Below, in pieces: positions 42,640 to 50,933 of a stretch of DNA of 64,000 bases. Positions within the stretch are counted from its first letter, which is position 1; every line of letters starts with the position of its first letter. Location of the stretch: NCBI RefSeq assembly GCF_020164435.1, contig NZ_JAIUDQ010000008.1, positions 1 through 64,000 on the forward strand. The letters are read 5' to 3'. The notes below the pieces were generated by a model. That model saw only the letters and a list, made by a program, of their open reading frames with translations, was not told the origin of the DNA and made no database searches. Source of the stretch: Phyllobacterium lublinensis. Lineage in GTDB: Bacteria > Pseudomonadota > Alphaproteobacteria > Rhizobiales > Rhizobiaceae. The translations under genes and the position numbers were made by a program.

Positions 42640-43776
42640 TTGACCCTCGTCCCGTCACTTTCGGCATTGCTTGATCTGGCCTTCGCGCCGCTGCACGGCT
42701 TTCTCCAGGCACCGGATGTCATCGAGATCTGCATCAACAGGCCCGAGGTGGTTTTCGTCGAGCGGGCCGGCCACCCCGCGACCGGCATGACGCGGCACAT
42801 CATTCCAGCACTGACAGCCGAGCGCCTGCGGTTCATGGCCGAACGGGTCGCTGCCGCGAGCCATCAATTCGTCAATGAACAGGAGCCGTTATTGTCCGCT
42901 ACCTTGTCAGACGGGGCTCGCGTTCAGGTTGTCCTGCCGCCCGCGGCTCTCGATGGAGGCGCGATGGTCATCCGCCGGCAGGTGACCCGCAAGCTCGGCT
43001 TGTCGGATTATGCGGTGTCCGGAGCGTTCCAGACGACATTGGTTACCGATGGCTCCGGGGAACTGACGGCGGATGAAACGCTGATGTGCGAGTTGCTCAA
43101 GGCCGGAAATGCCGAAATATTCCTACGGGAAGCGGTGCGCCGCAGGGTCTCAATGATGATTTCCGGCGGCACCGGCTCCGGGAAAACGACGTTCCTGAAT
43201 GCGCTGATGCGTGAGATACCGGTTCAGGAGCGGCTGATCACGATCGAGGATACGCCAGAATTGACGCTGCCGCATGACAATCACGTGCGCCTGATTGCAA
43301 CGCGGGGCAATCAGAACGTTGCGCGTATTGACGCGCGCCAGCTTGTCGAAGCTTCGCTGCGGATGCGGCCGGACCGGTTGCTGCTCGGCGAAGTCAGGGG
43401 CAGTGAGGCACTGGATTTCCTGCAGGCCATCAACACCGGACACCCGGGCTCGCTGTCGACCATCCACGCCAACTCGCCAAGCGCCGCCTATACGCGGCTG
43501 GCTTTGCTGGTCATGCAAGGTGGCGGCGGTGCCGGTCTGAGCAAACCAGAGATTACCGACATGTTACGCATGTCCTTGCCGCTGGTCATTCAGCTTGGCC
43601 GACGCAACGGAAGGCCCGGCGCAGTTTCGGAGATATATTACGAGCCCTTTGTGCGCAGCTCGCTTCACGGGTCGGTATCCGTCACCAACCCAACGCCGGG
43701 GTTCCCGTCGCGAAGGCTGCCGGATGTGATCGAAGACGAAACCCCATTCGTCCGCAGTGCCATCAACCCGAACTGA
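42640..43776 (+). CDS. virB11: Type IV secretion ATPase VirB11
   Basis: A 378-residue hexameric traffic ATPase of the GspE/VirB11 family. Walker A is GGTGSGKTT near residue 178; the Asp box is ITIEDTPELTLP, Walker B RLLLGEVRGSEALDFLQA, and the His box GHPGSLSTIHAN. It powers pilus assembly and substrate transfer from the cytoplasmic face. TTG 42640 is preceded by AGGAGG. A 33-base gap separates it from virB10. The C-terminal 40 residues after the RecA-like domain look polar and are longer than usual. Confidence 0.94.
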   Translation: MTLVPSLSALLDLAFAPLHGFLQAPDVIEICINRPEVVFVERAGHPATGMTRHIIPALTAERLRFMAERVAAASHQFVNEQEPLLSATLSDGARVQVVLPPAALDGGAMVIRRQVTRKLGLSDYAVSGAFQTTLVTDGSGELTADETLMCELLKAGNAEIFLREAVRRRVSMMISGGTGSGKTTFLNALMREIPVQERLITIEDTPELTLPHDNHVRLIATRGNQNVARIDARQLVEASLRMRPDRLLLGEVRGSEALDFLQAINTGHPGSLSTIHANSPSAAYTRLALLVMQGGGGAGLSKPEITDMLRMSLPLVIQLGRRNGRPGAVSEIYYEPFVRSSLHGSVSVTNPTPGFPSRRLPDVIEDETPFVRSAINPN

Positions 43777-43784
43777 GCCAGGTC

Positions 43785-44519
43785 ATGCGAATCATGGATC
43801 GCCATATCAAAGGACATATCGCCGGACATTCGGCGCGGGTGTGCGTTGCCTCGCTCGTCATCCTGGCAACTGCTTCCCGGCCCGCATTTGCCAATCCGGC
43901 CCAAGAGATAGCGGCTCCAGCGAACGAAACACCGGTCAGGATTACCATAGCAGACAGCCCGGAGGTGACGCCGCCGGTCGTGCAGCAACAGGCGGAGGGC
44001 ACATGTCGCTTCGACCGGCCCATGACGGTGGAACAGGGCGAAGCGACCGTCCGCCGCATTGCGGCGGAGGAGAAGTTCGACACCGACCTGATTGTGGCTA
44101 TCGCCCGGCAGGAAAGCGGATTTCGCATGAAAAGCGTTTCCAGTGCCGGTGCCGTGGGCCTGATGCAATTGATGCCGGCAACGGCAAAGCGGTTCGGGGT
44201 CGATATTTGTGATCCCGACGACAATGTGCGCGGAGCCATCCGCTATCTGAAGCTGTTGCACCAGCGATATCAGAACCTGCTCTATGTGCTGGCCGCCTAT
44301 AACGCCGGCGAAGCTGCCGTGGAGCAGAACCGTGGCATACCGCTCTATCCGGAGACCGTCCGCTATGTCACGGCCATTCTCACCGATCTCAATGGTTGGA
44401 AACCGATCGAAGCCAGACCGGTCAAGGGCCGGAAGCGCGATACTGACATTCAAGACCAGGGGGCCGCAGGCGGGCGCCGCGAAAGCTGGTCTCAAGGATT
44501 TGTTCTGCACGTGGAGTAG
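43785..44519 (+). CDS. virB1: Lytic transglycosylase, VirB1-like
   Basis: A 244-residue periplasmic muramidase. Signal peptide about residues 1-36 (VCVASLVILATASRPAFA). The SLT domain holds the catalytic Glu in IARQESGFRMKSVSSAGAVGLMQLMPATAKRFGV and LYVLAAYNAGEAAVEQN. It opens the peptidoglycan for channel assembly. In standard operons virB1 is first; here it follows virB11. A Cys at residue about 73 (GTCRFDRPMT) and another in DICDPDD are conserved in many VirB1 proteins. Confidence 0.9.
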   Translation: MRIMDRHIKGHIAGHSARVCVASLVILATASRPAFANPAQEIAAPANETPVRITIADSPEVTPPVVQQQAEGTCRFDRPMTVEQGEATVRRIAAEEKFDTDLIVAIARQESGFRMKSVSSAGAVGLMQLMPATAKRFGVDICDPDDNVRGAIRYLKLLHQRYQNLLYVLAAYNAGEAAVEQNRGIPLYPETVRYVTAILTDLNGWKPIEARPVKGRKRDTDIQDQGAAGGRRESWSQGFVLHVE

Positions 44520-44523
44520 CTAG

Positions 44524-44823
44524 ATGTTCGATAATGTTCAGATTTTTAAAACGGTACTATTGCTGACGTTTACATTTTTGGCCACCGAGGCGATGGCCCA
44601 GTCTGGGTTGCAGCCCGTTACATCGGTCCTGCAGACCCTCATCGACATCCTGACAGGTCCGATTGCATCGATGCTGGCCATTCTCGCGGTTATCAGTTGT
44701 GGTTTTCTTGCCTGGAGCGGCCGCTTCACGTGGGGCATCGCCGGATCAGTCATCATGGGCATCGTTCTCGTCTTCGGATCGACGCAGATTGTTGCATTCT
44801 TCCAGCACGCATTGGGGCATTGA
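44524..44823 (+). CDS. virB2: Type IV secretion major pilin, VirB2-like
   Basis: A 99-residue pro-pilin: a long signal segment (TVLLLTFTFLATEAMAQS) and two mature hydrophobic helices (IDILTGPIASMLAILAVISCGFLAWSG and WGIAGSVIMGIVLVFGSTQIVAFF) joined by the basic turn RFTW. This is the standard VirB2 layout. Starts four bases after virB1; virB3 follows by five. Confidence 0.9.
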   Translation: MFDNVQIFKTVLLLTFTFLATEAMAQSGLQPVTSVLQTLIDILTGPIASMLAILAVISCGFLAWSGRFTWGIAGSVIMGIVLVFGSTQIVAFFQHALGH

Positions 44824-44828
44824 AACCC

Positions 44829-45128
44829 ATGGAGGAAGAAGCGCCGGACATGATCCCGTTGGTAAAGGCACTGGCCAGGGCGCCGACGCTCTTCGGGGTT
44901 CCATACATGTTCGCCATGTTCAACATGGTGGTGACTGCGGTGGTTTTCCTGGCGACGAAAAGCCTGTTGACCCTCCTGCTCGTGCTGCCGATTCACAGCT
45001 TCGGCTATTTCCTGACGCTGCGTGACGATCAGATCTTCAATATCCTGCGCGTGAAGGGTGCGAGGACGCCTCCACAATCCAAGGCGCTTTGGGGCGTCAA
45101 GAGCTATGCGCCGGGGGATCCGTCATGA
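44829..45128 (+). CDS. virB3: Type IV secretion protein VirB3
   Basis: A 99-residue inner-membrane protein with ALARAPTLFGVPYMFAMFN, then two close helices (MVVTAVVFLATKSLLTLLLVLPIHSFGYFL) and a cytoplasmic tail with DDQIFNILRV. VirB3 works with VirB4 at the inner membrane. ATG 44829 is chosen by exclusion; ATG 44850 lacks a properly spaced ribosome site. Its stop overlaps the virB4 start. Confidence 0.88.
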   Translation: MEEEAPDMIPLVKALARAPTLFGVPYMFAMFNMVVTAVVFLATKSLLTLLLVLPIHSFGYFLTLRDDQIFNILRVKGARTPPQSKALWGVKSYAPGDPS

Positions 45129-47557
45129 TTTCCCGACTGGTGCGCAAGGAGATGCGCTTTGGCTCGGATGCCAAGCGGGAACGCTCCGTCGCCGCGCACA
45201 TCCCCTATTCCCGGCACGTAGACGATACGACGCTTCGCACCAAGGACGGGTTGCTTGTGAGCGTTCTGAAGCTCGACGGGTTCTGTTTCGAAACTGCGGA
45301 CATGGCCGAGATCAACGGTAAACTCGAGGGGCGCAACACCATCCTTCGCACGTTGGGCAACAGCCGGTTTGCAGTCTATGGTCATATGGTCCGGCGCCGG
45401 CTCGAACCCGAGCTCGACGGCATGTTTGACAACGCATTCGCAGACGAGTTGAACCGCCGCTATACGGCACAGCTTCGACAGCGGCGAATGTTCGTCAACG
45501 ATATGTATGTCACTATCGTCCGTCGCCCTCTTCGCGGTCAGGTGGGGTTGATCGATGCTGTGGCTCGAAACATTTTCTCCGGACGAGCGGCGAAGGACAG
45601 GGCCCGGGGCGAACGGCAGGGTGAATCCGAGGAACTGCGCGAGTTGCGCGATGCGGTACACGCCGTGCACGAGGTCCTCGAGGACTACCAGGCAAGAATC
45701 CTCGGCATCAGGGAACCCGAACCCGGCGTCTATTTCTCGGAACCACTGGAATTTCTGGTACAGATCCTGAACGGCCTCGACCCGATCAACATGCGGTTGC
45801 CGCGCATGGCGCTTGACTGTGCACTGGCGATGAAGCGGCTGCATTTCGGCCGCAACGCGGTCGAATTCGTCGGCAGCACGCCGCCCGCCAATTCACGCCT
45901 CGGCGCGATGCTGTCAATACGTGAATATCCTTCCTATACGGGGCCGCTCCTGCTGGATGGTTTGCTTAAGGTTCCCCACGAGTTTGTTGTCAGCCAGAGC
46001 TTTTCGATTATCGACAAGCCGGTGGCACAGAACCAGATGGAGCGAGTCTCCCGGCAAGTCGCAATGGCAGATGAGGCAGGTTCGATCGTCGGCAGCCAGC
46101 TTGCCACCGCTCGGGACGAACTGCTCAGTTCCCGTTCCATTTACGGTGAACACCATATGTCCGTCATGTGCCTTGGCGATGACAAACTCGAATTGGACCG
46201 GTGTATCCGCGCGGTTGGCGGGTCGCTGACCGATCAGTCGATCATCTGGCTGCGCGAAGACCTCAACTGCGAGGCAGCGTTCTGGGCTCAATTGCCGGGC
46301 AATTTTTCCTACATTGCCCGGTCGGCAATGATCTCGTCGAAGAACTTTGCCGGGTTCCTGTCGTTGCACAACTTTCCAAGCGGCAAGCGCGATGGAAATC
46401 ATTGGGGCAATGCCATTTCACTGCTGGAGACAACAAGCCAGAGCGCTTATTTCTTTAATTTTCACGTGCGCGACCTCGGCAATTTTACCATGATCGGCCC
46501 GTCCGGGTCAGGCAAGACTGTGGCACTTTCGTTTCTCATGGCGCAATCACAGCGCATAAGGCCGAGACCGCGTTGCATATTTTTCGACAAGGACCGGGGC
46601 GGCGAGATTTTCATTCGCGCGCTTGGGGGCAATTATGAGGTCCTTCAGCCGGGGGTTGCCACTGGCTTCAACCCTTTGCAGTTGCCGGACACGGGTATCA
46701 ACAGGGAGTTTCTTTTCCAGCTTTTTTCGCTGATGTTGCGCAAGCCCGATGGATTGCCGCTGTCGGCAAGCGAAGAAGGCGTTCTTCGCGCGGCAATCAC
46801 ACAGATTCTGTTAATCGAAGCAGAAGGGCGGACGCTCCTGGCCTTTGCATCGCTTCTGCGCGGGCGCATTCGCGCGGATGATAATGATCTTTTGGCGCGG
46901 TTCCAAAAGTGGCTGCGACCAGACCAGTTGGGCTGGATGTTCAATAATCCCAATGATCATTTCATCTGGTCGGATGTCGCCGGATTCGACATGACAAAAG
47001 TACTGGATGATCCTGTCACCCGCAGCGCCGCCTTCATGTATATCTTCCACAGGTTGGATGAATTGCTTGATGGCACGCCCATTCTGATCTTCCTTGATGA
47101 AGGCTGGCGATTGCTCGACGACCCGGTATTTGCGGCCTTCATCAAGGACAAGATGAAGACAATCCGCAAATTCAACGGGATCATCGGTTTCGGCACGCAG
47201 AGTGCCTCCGATATCGCCAATTCGCCCATCGCCAATACTTTGATCGAACAGAGTGCGACGCATATGTTTTTCCCCAATCCGCGTCTTGACCTGCAAAGCC
47301 ACGCGGGCGCACTCGGCCTGTCTTCACGCGAATTGGATTGGATCAGAACGGCAGATCCTTCGAGCCGCTCGTTCCTGATCAAGCACGGGCAAGAATCAGT
47401 CATTGCCAGGCTTCGGCTGAACGAAATGGACGACCTTTTGAAAGTGCTCTCCGGCCGGGCCGAAACCATCATGGAACTGAGCGCACTGCGGGAAAAGCTC
47501 GGCGACGATCCGGCGCGGTGGTTGCCTGTCTTTTGCGGGCAGGGAGACAATTTGTGA
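45125..47557 (+). CDS. virB4: Type IV secretion ATPase VirB4
   Basis: An 810-residue ATPase, the largest and most conserved part of the system. N-terminal domain about 1-400 and a C-terminal RecA-like domain with Walker A MIGPSGSGKTVAL (near 460), FFDKDRGGEIFIRALGG, PILIFLDEGWRLL as Walker B and GFGTQSASDIANS. ATG 45125 overlaps the virB3 stop. Its 3' end overlaps the start of a small lipoprotein gene. Confidence 0.95.
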   Translation: MISRLVRKEMRFGSDAKRERSVAAHIPYSRHVDDTTLRTKDGLLVSVLKLDGFCFETADMAEINGKLEGRNTILRTLGNSRFAVYGHMVRRRLEPELDGMFDNAFADELNRRYTAQLRQRRMFVNDMYVTIVRRPLRGQVGLIDAVARNIFSGRAAKDRARGERQGESEELRELRDAVHAVHEVLEDYQARILGIREPEPGVYFSEPLEFLVQILNGLDPINMRLPRMALDCALAMKRLHFGRNAVEFVGSTPPANSRLGAMLSIREYPSYTGPLLLDGLLKVPHEFVVSQSFSIIDKPVAQNQMERVSRQVAMADEAGSIVGSQLATARDELLSSRSIYGEHHMSVMCLGDDKLELDRCIRAVGGSLTDQSIIWLREDLNCEAAFWAQLPGNFSYIARSAMISSKNFAGFLSLHNFPSGKRDGNHWGNAISLLETTSQSAYFFNFHVRDLGNFTMIGPSGSGKTVALSFLMAQSQRIRPRPRCIFFDKDRGGEIFIRALGGNYEVLQPGVATGFNPLQLPDTGINREFLFQLFSLMLRKPDGLPLSASEEGVLRAAITQILLIEAEGRTLLAFASLLRGRIRADDNDLLARFQKWLRPDQLGWMFNNPNDHFIWSDVAGFDMTKVLDDPVTRSAAFMYIFHRLDELLDGTPILIFLDEGWRLLDDPVFAAFIKDKMKTIRKFNGIIGFGTQSASDIANSPIANTLIEQSATHMFFPNPRLDLQSHAGALGLSSRELDWIRTADPSSRSFLIKHGQESVIARLRLNEMDDLLKVLSGRAETIMELSALREKLGDDPARWLPVFCGQGDNL

Positions 47558-47739
47558 AAGTCATTCTGATAAGCAGCATTCTGTTCGCGTGCATTCTTTG
47601 CGTTGGCTGCGCAACGAAGCAAAAACTGAAGATGCCCTGCGCCTTGCCAAGCTCAGCGCTTGCCTATGCTCCCGACGAATGTGGTCCGATGCTGCCAGTC
47701 AATGAGGCGCTGGCGAACGTCGTTCAGACAGACCCATAG
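47554..47739 (+). CDS. Small lipoprotein, VirB7-like
   Basis: A 61-residue protein beginning at GTG 47554, overlapping the virB4 stop by four bases. Signal stretch VILISSILFACILCVGC with a lipobox ending in Cys at residue 19, then ATKQKLKMPCALPSS and a short polar tail with two further cysteines. Position between virB4 and virB6 and the size match VirB7/TrwH lipoproteins that pair with VirB9 in the outer-membrane ring; an entry-exclusion lipoprotein is an alternative. The residue at -3 of the lipobox is Cys, an unusual choice. AGGGAG precedes the GTG. Confidence 0.7.
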   Translation: MKVILISSILFACILCVGCATKQKLKMPCALPSSALAYAPDECGPMLPVNEALANVVQTDP

Positions 47740-47750
47740 GGCGTGCGCGG

Positions 47751-48893
47751 ATGGAAGGAAACTTTATCGCTGCGCTGTCGGCCAACATTGATGCGCTCGG
47801 GCAGAACTTCACGGCGTCGACCTACGGGGCCCTGGCCGCATATCTTACGCCGGTCTTTAGCGGGCTGTTCGTGCTCTATGTGATCTTCTGGGGATTTCAG
47901 TTCTGGCAAGGACGTGGTGAGGACAATGTGGCGGCGATGGGGTTCCGACTTCTGCGCATCGCAGTTGTGTTCTTTCTCGCAACCAGCTGGGGGCCGCTGC
48001 AAGTTGCGGTCTACCGCACCGCGAATTATGCGCCGCTGTACATCAGTAACACCATAATGCTGACCAAAATCATCAATCCGGACAATGGCAAGGCAATGAC
48101 CGTAGGAACAGTCGCATCCGACATGTCCACGATATATGCCATTGCGGTCAAAGCCTCGGTGAAGATCGAACAGGCCGCATCGTTGCTCGCTGCTCCGGCA
48201 GCCGAGCCATCGGTAGATTCCTCGCGACCTCCACCGAAACCCCGTCCCAAAGCGGACAATGTGCTCGATGAGAGACTGTCTTCGACCATACAGGCCGGGA
48301 TCGTCTGGCTGGCTGCCGGGCTCTTTGTCGGTTACGCGATTTTTCTCATGGTCTTTGCCAAGATTGCATTATGGGTCATGCTATCGATGGCGCCGGTATT
48401 CATCATCATGTTGATGTTCCAGATGCCGTCACGGTTTTTTTCGGGCTGGCTGACCGTAACACTCCAGGTTGTTCTGGTTCCGATCTTCCTCAGCACTTTC
48501 CTTGGTTTTTATATCCTCGGGGTCCGGGCAAGCGTAATGGCGCTCTTCAAGATTGTAATGAGTCCCGACGATCTGCCCATCACCATGAAGGAAGCTGCGC
48601 CCGTTGTCCTGATTTGCCTGGCCGGCCTGTTCCTCCTTGCCCAGATCGTGCCGCTTACGGCGCGCATCGCATCCGGCACGCAAGAATGGATGACGAGCGC
48701 ATTTGGGAAGATGGGGACCGGAAGAACCTTGTCGCGTTCGCATGAGCCGGGAAACGATCGATATGCGTCGCATAGCGGATACACCGGCTTGGCGCACGGC
48801 AGGCATTCTGGTTCCGCAGATGCGACTGAGACGGTCATGCGGGAACTTCAGGACAGGAATGCCGCCATCAAACGACAGGGCAGAAATCGCTAG
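47751..48893 (+). CDS. virB6: Type IV secretion protein VirB6/TrbL family
   Basis: A 380-residue polytopic inner-membrane protein with at least five to six helices: YLTPVFSGLFVLYVIFWGFQFWQG, LRIAVVFFLATSWGPLQ, IQAGIVWLAAGLFVGYAIFLMVFAKIALWVMLSMAPVFIIMLMF, VVLVPIFLSTFLGFYILGVR and VVLICLAGLFLLAQIVP. The short proline-rich loop (SSRPPPKPRPKAD) and the polar C-tail are unconserved. VirB6 forms part of the inner-membrane channel. Last gene of the operon, convergent with a glycosyltransferase gene three bases away. Confidence 0.87.
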   Translation: MEGNFIAALSANIDALGQNFTASTYGALAAYLTPVFSGLFVLYVIFWGFQFWQGRGEDNVAAMGFRLLRIAVVFFLATSWGPLQVAVYRTANYAPLYISNTIMLTKIINPDNGKAMTVGTVASDMSTIYAIAVKASVKIEQAASLLAAPAAEPSVDSSRPPPKPRPKADNVLDERLSSTIQAGIVWLAAGLFVGYAIFLMVFAKIALWVMLSMAPVFIIMLMFQMPSRFFSGWLTVTLQVVLVPIFLSTFLGFYILGVRASVMALFKIVMSPDDLPITMKEAAPVVLICLAGLFLLAQIVPLTARIASGTQEWMTSAFGKMGTGRTLSRSHEPGNDRYASHSGYTGLAHGRHSGSADATETVMRELQDRNAAIKRQGRNR

Positions 48894-48896
48894 TTG

Positions 48897-50117
48897 TCAT
48901 GCGGCGCGCAATACCGAATTGATCAGCGACTTCTGCCGGGCAAGGCAATCGATCAACCGAAACCGCCGTTCAACTGTTTTGCGTGCAGCAAGTCGCATCG
49001 GCATGAAATCGCCTGGCTGGCGAAGCACGCGCAGAATTGTATCGGCGAGAGCATCAGTATCGTAGAACGGAACCAGTAGACCGTTTTGACCCGATCGAAT
49101 GACTTCCTGCACAGGCCGCGTATCGGAACCGATAACCAAAGCGCCGCATGCCATTGCCTCGATCACCGACCAGGAAAGCACGAAGGGATATGTCAGATAG
49201 ATATGGGCGGTCGATATCTGGTAGAGCTTGCGCAACAACTCATGTGATATCGGACCGGGAAAAAGTATCCTGTCTGGCGGAATATCATGCCCGGCAAGAA
49301 GGGCGTCCTTCCACGAACCACCGCTTGGAGGGGGTGTCCCATAGCTGACGCCGTCGCCGCCGACGAAGACGAAAAGCGCATCGGGATTTTTACGTATGAC
49401 TTTCGCCGCCGCCTCAAGGGCCTGGGGAAATCCGCGATACGGCTCCAGGTCCCGGGCAACAAACGTAATGATCGGAGGATCCTCCGCTCTCAAAACCCGT
49501 CCGTCCGGAAGTCGCAGCGAAGCGTTCATGTCGGGGCGAAAGCGCTGTGTATCCACCCCCTCATGGCAAACAGCAATTCGGCTTTGGGCCGAAGCCGGAT
49601 ACAAACTCTTCTGCCAATGCGTAGGGCTGATGCCGCCATCAATGGCGTCAAGGGAGAGCAACTGCGCAATATTGCGCAGCCTCAACCTTTTGCGGGTATC
49701 AGCATCGGGATTGTCATCGGGAGAGAATCCAACATCGGCACCCTCTGCCCGGTAGAAAAACTCACAATAGCCAACGGCCGGCACCTGCGGCAGAACGTCC
49801 TTCACGAACATCATACTGCCCCAGCCGATATGGCCCACTATTATATCGGGCCGTTCACCGTGTCGTGACATCGAATCGAATGTCTCGGCGACCCTGTGGC
49901 CAATGCGGACATGATGGTCAGGAATACCCAAGTGCTTCGCCATGTGTTCATCAGCACGAGGACCGGGTTCGACCCTGTGCCTGATGACGCGGACCGATGG
50001 GAGGCGTCGGTCCACAGTCTCACAGATAAGGCTGACATCATGTCCGTTTGCACCGAGATGTTCGGCAAGGGCAGCAAATTGACCGAAGCCACGCCTGTGA
50101 ACGAAAGCCACATGCAT
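48897..50117 (-). CDS. Glycosyltransferase family 4 protein
   Basis: A 406-residue GT-B enzyme. N-terminal HVAFVHRRGFGQFAALAEHLGANGHDVSLICE, then CHEGVDTQRFRPD, ITFVARDLEPYRGFPQALEAA, FVFVGGDGVSYGTPPP and the donor site FVLSWSVIEAMACGALVIGSDTRPVQEVI. The EX7E motif is present as SWSVIEAMA-x-GALVIG in a slightly altered form. ATG 50117 has AAGGGA eight bases upstream. It follows the MarR gene by 47 bases, likely in one transcript, while the larger glycosylation operon is on the other strand further right. Confidence 0.87.
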   Translation of the reverse strand: MHVAFVHRRGFGQFAALAEHLGANGHDVSLICETVDRRLPSVRVIRHRVEPGPRADEHMAKHLGIPDHHVRIGHRVAETFDSMSRHGERPDIIVGHIGWGSMMFVKDVLPQVPAVGYCEFFYRAEGADVGFSPDDNPDADTRKRLRLRNIAQLLSLDAIDGGISPTHWQKSLYPASAQSRIAVCHEGVDTQRFRPDMNASLRLPDGRVLRAEDPPIITFVARDLEPYRGFPQALEAAAKVIRKNPDALFVFVGGDGVSYGTPPPSGGSWKDALLAGHDIPPDRILFPGPISHELLRKLYQISTAHIYLTYPFVLSWSVIEAMACGALVIGSDTRPVQEVIRSGQNGLLVPFYDTDALADTILRVLRQPGDFMPMRLAARKTVERRFRLIDCLARQKSLINSVLRAA

Positions 50118-50164
50118 GATTTCAGTCCCTTCCAAATGCTAAGACAACGCAGGTCAAGACGGGA

Positions 50165-50737
50165 TCAGATGCCGTAGCGTGCGGCATTGCCCCAAACCAG
50201 CTCGAGTCTGTGCAGGGTCTGGAATGCGATCTCGAGATTCCGCAGATCGTCGGCATCCCTAGCGAGCACACGGTTGTATGCCCCGCCTGCGTTGCGCAAA
50301 TTGGCGCAAAGCTGTTCGCCCTTTTCAGTCAGACGGATTCGGGCAGATCGCTTGTCCCGCTGGGACGCCACCCTGTCAATGTACCCGCCATCGCCAAGCT
50401 GCTTCAGATAATAGGAAATGTTCGAACCGACATAATGACCCCGGTCCAGCAATTCCCCGACGGAAAGTTCGACGTCGCCGATGGCCATCAACACCATCGC
50501 TTGGGCAGGTCCGACGTCCTCGATGCCCAGCTTAGTCATCTCTGTTCTCAACAAACTGGCGAAACGGCGATTCACCCTCTCTATCATTCTCGCCAACTCG
50601 AAGTGTGTTACAACTACCGTATGAACCGGGCGCTTATGTCCCTGTTTTTCTGCGGTAATTTCAGGGAAATCGGCGGCCTTGTAGCCGTCAATAGATGTTT
50701 CGACTTCCACTCCTTCGTGTAGAAGTTTTTGTATCAT
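50165..50737 (-). CDS. MarR-family transcriptional regulator (LdtR-like)
   Basis: A roughly 190-residue winged-helix regulator. The DNA-binding part is MTKLGIEDVGPAQAMVLMAIGDVELSVGELLDRGHYVGSNISYYLKQLGDGGYIDRVASQRDKRSARIRLTEKG; the N-terminal 60 residues are an extension with no clear fold. The long arm and the SNISYYLKQL/RDKRSARIRL wording resemble rhizobial LdtR-type proteins. ATG 50737 has GGAGA five bases before it; ATG 50749 is the alternative. Its own promoter holds the palindrome at 50758-50778, and it is divergent from the type I secretion genes, a likely target. Confidence 0.82.
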   Translation of the reverse strand: MIQKLLHEGVEVETSIDGYKAADFPEITAEKQGHKRPVHTVVVTHFELARMIERVNRRFASLLRTEMTKLGIEDVGPAQAMVLMAIGDVELSVGELLDRGHYVGSNISYYLKQLGDGGYIDRVASQRDKRSARIRLTEKGEQLCANLRNAGGAYNRVLARDADDLRNLEIAFQTLHRLELVWGNAARYGI

Positions 50738-50757
50738 CTTGGTCTCCATGGTCAATT

Positions 50758-50778
50758 TTACTTCAAAAATTGAAGTAA
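50758..50778. promoter_or_regulatory. Perfect palindrome upstream of the MarR gene
   Basis: TTACTTCAA and TTGAAGTAA are perfectly symmetrical around AAA, 20 bases before the MarR start and about 155 before the type I exporter start. A MarR dimer commonly binds such palindromes; autorepression and control of the divergent operon are inferred. Confidence 0.6.
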
Positions 50779-50933
50779 GTTGCGAATATATTTTCGCTCC
50801 TCCTTCAGATATTTCCCCACCGAATGAACTTTTTTCTGTCACATTCTGCACGGTAATACTTTACTAGTCTGTGGCCTTAGACCAAGGTCGTAGGGCTAAC
50901 CGGCAGCTGTGTCATTTCCAAGGCAGATAACAC

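Noticed and set aside
45104..45844. A 246-codon minus-strand frame opposite virB4
   Set aside because: Antisense shadow of a conserved ATPase gene with intact motifs on the plus strand.
39746..48893. Reading the VirB genes as a conjugative transfer module
   Set aside because: No relaxase, coupling protein or oriT-like sequence is visible in the window.
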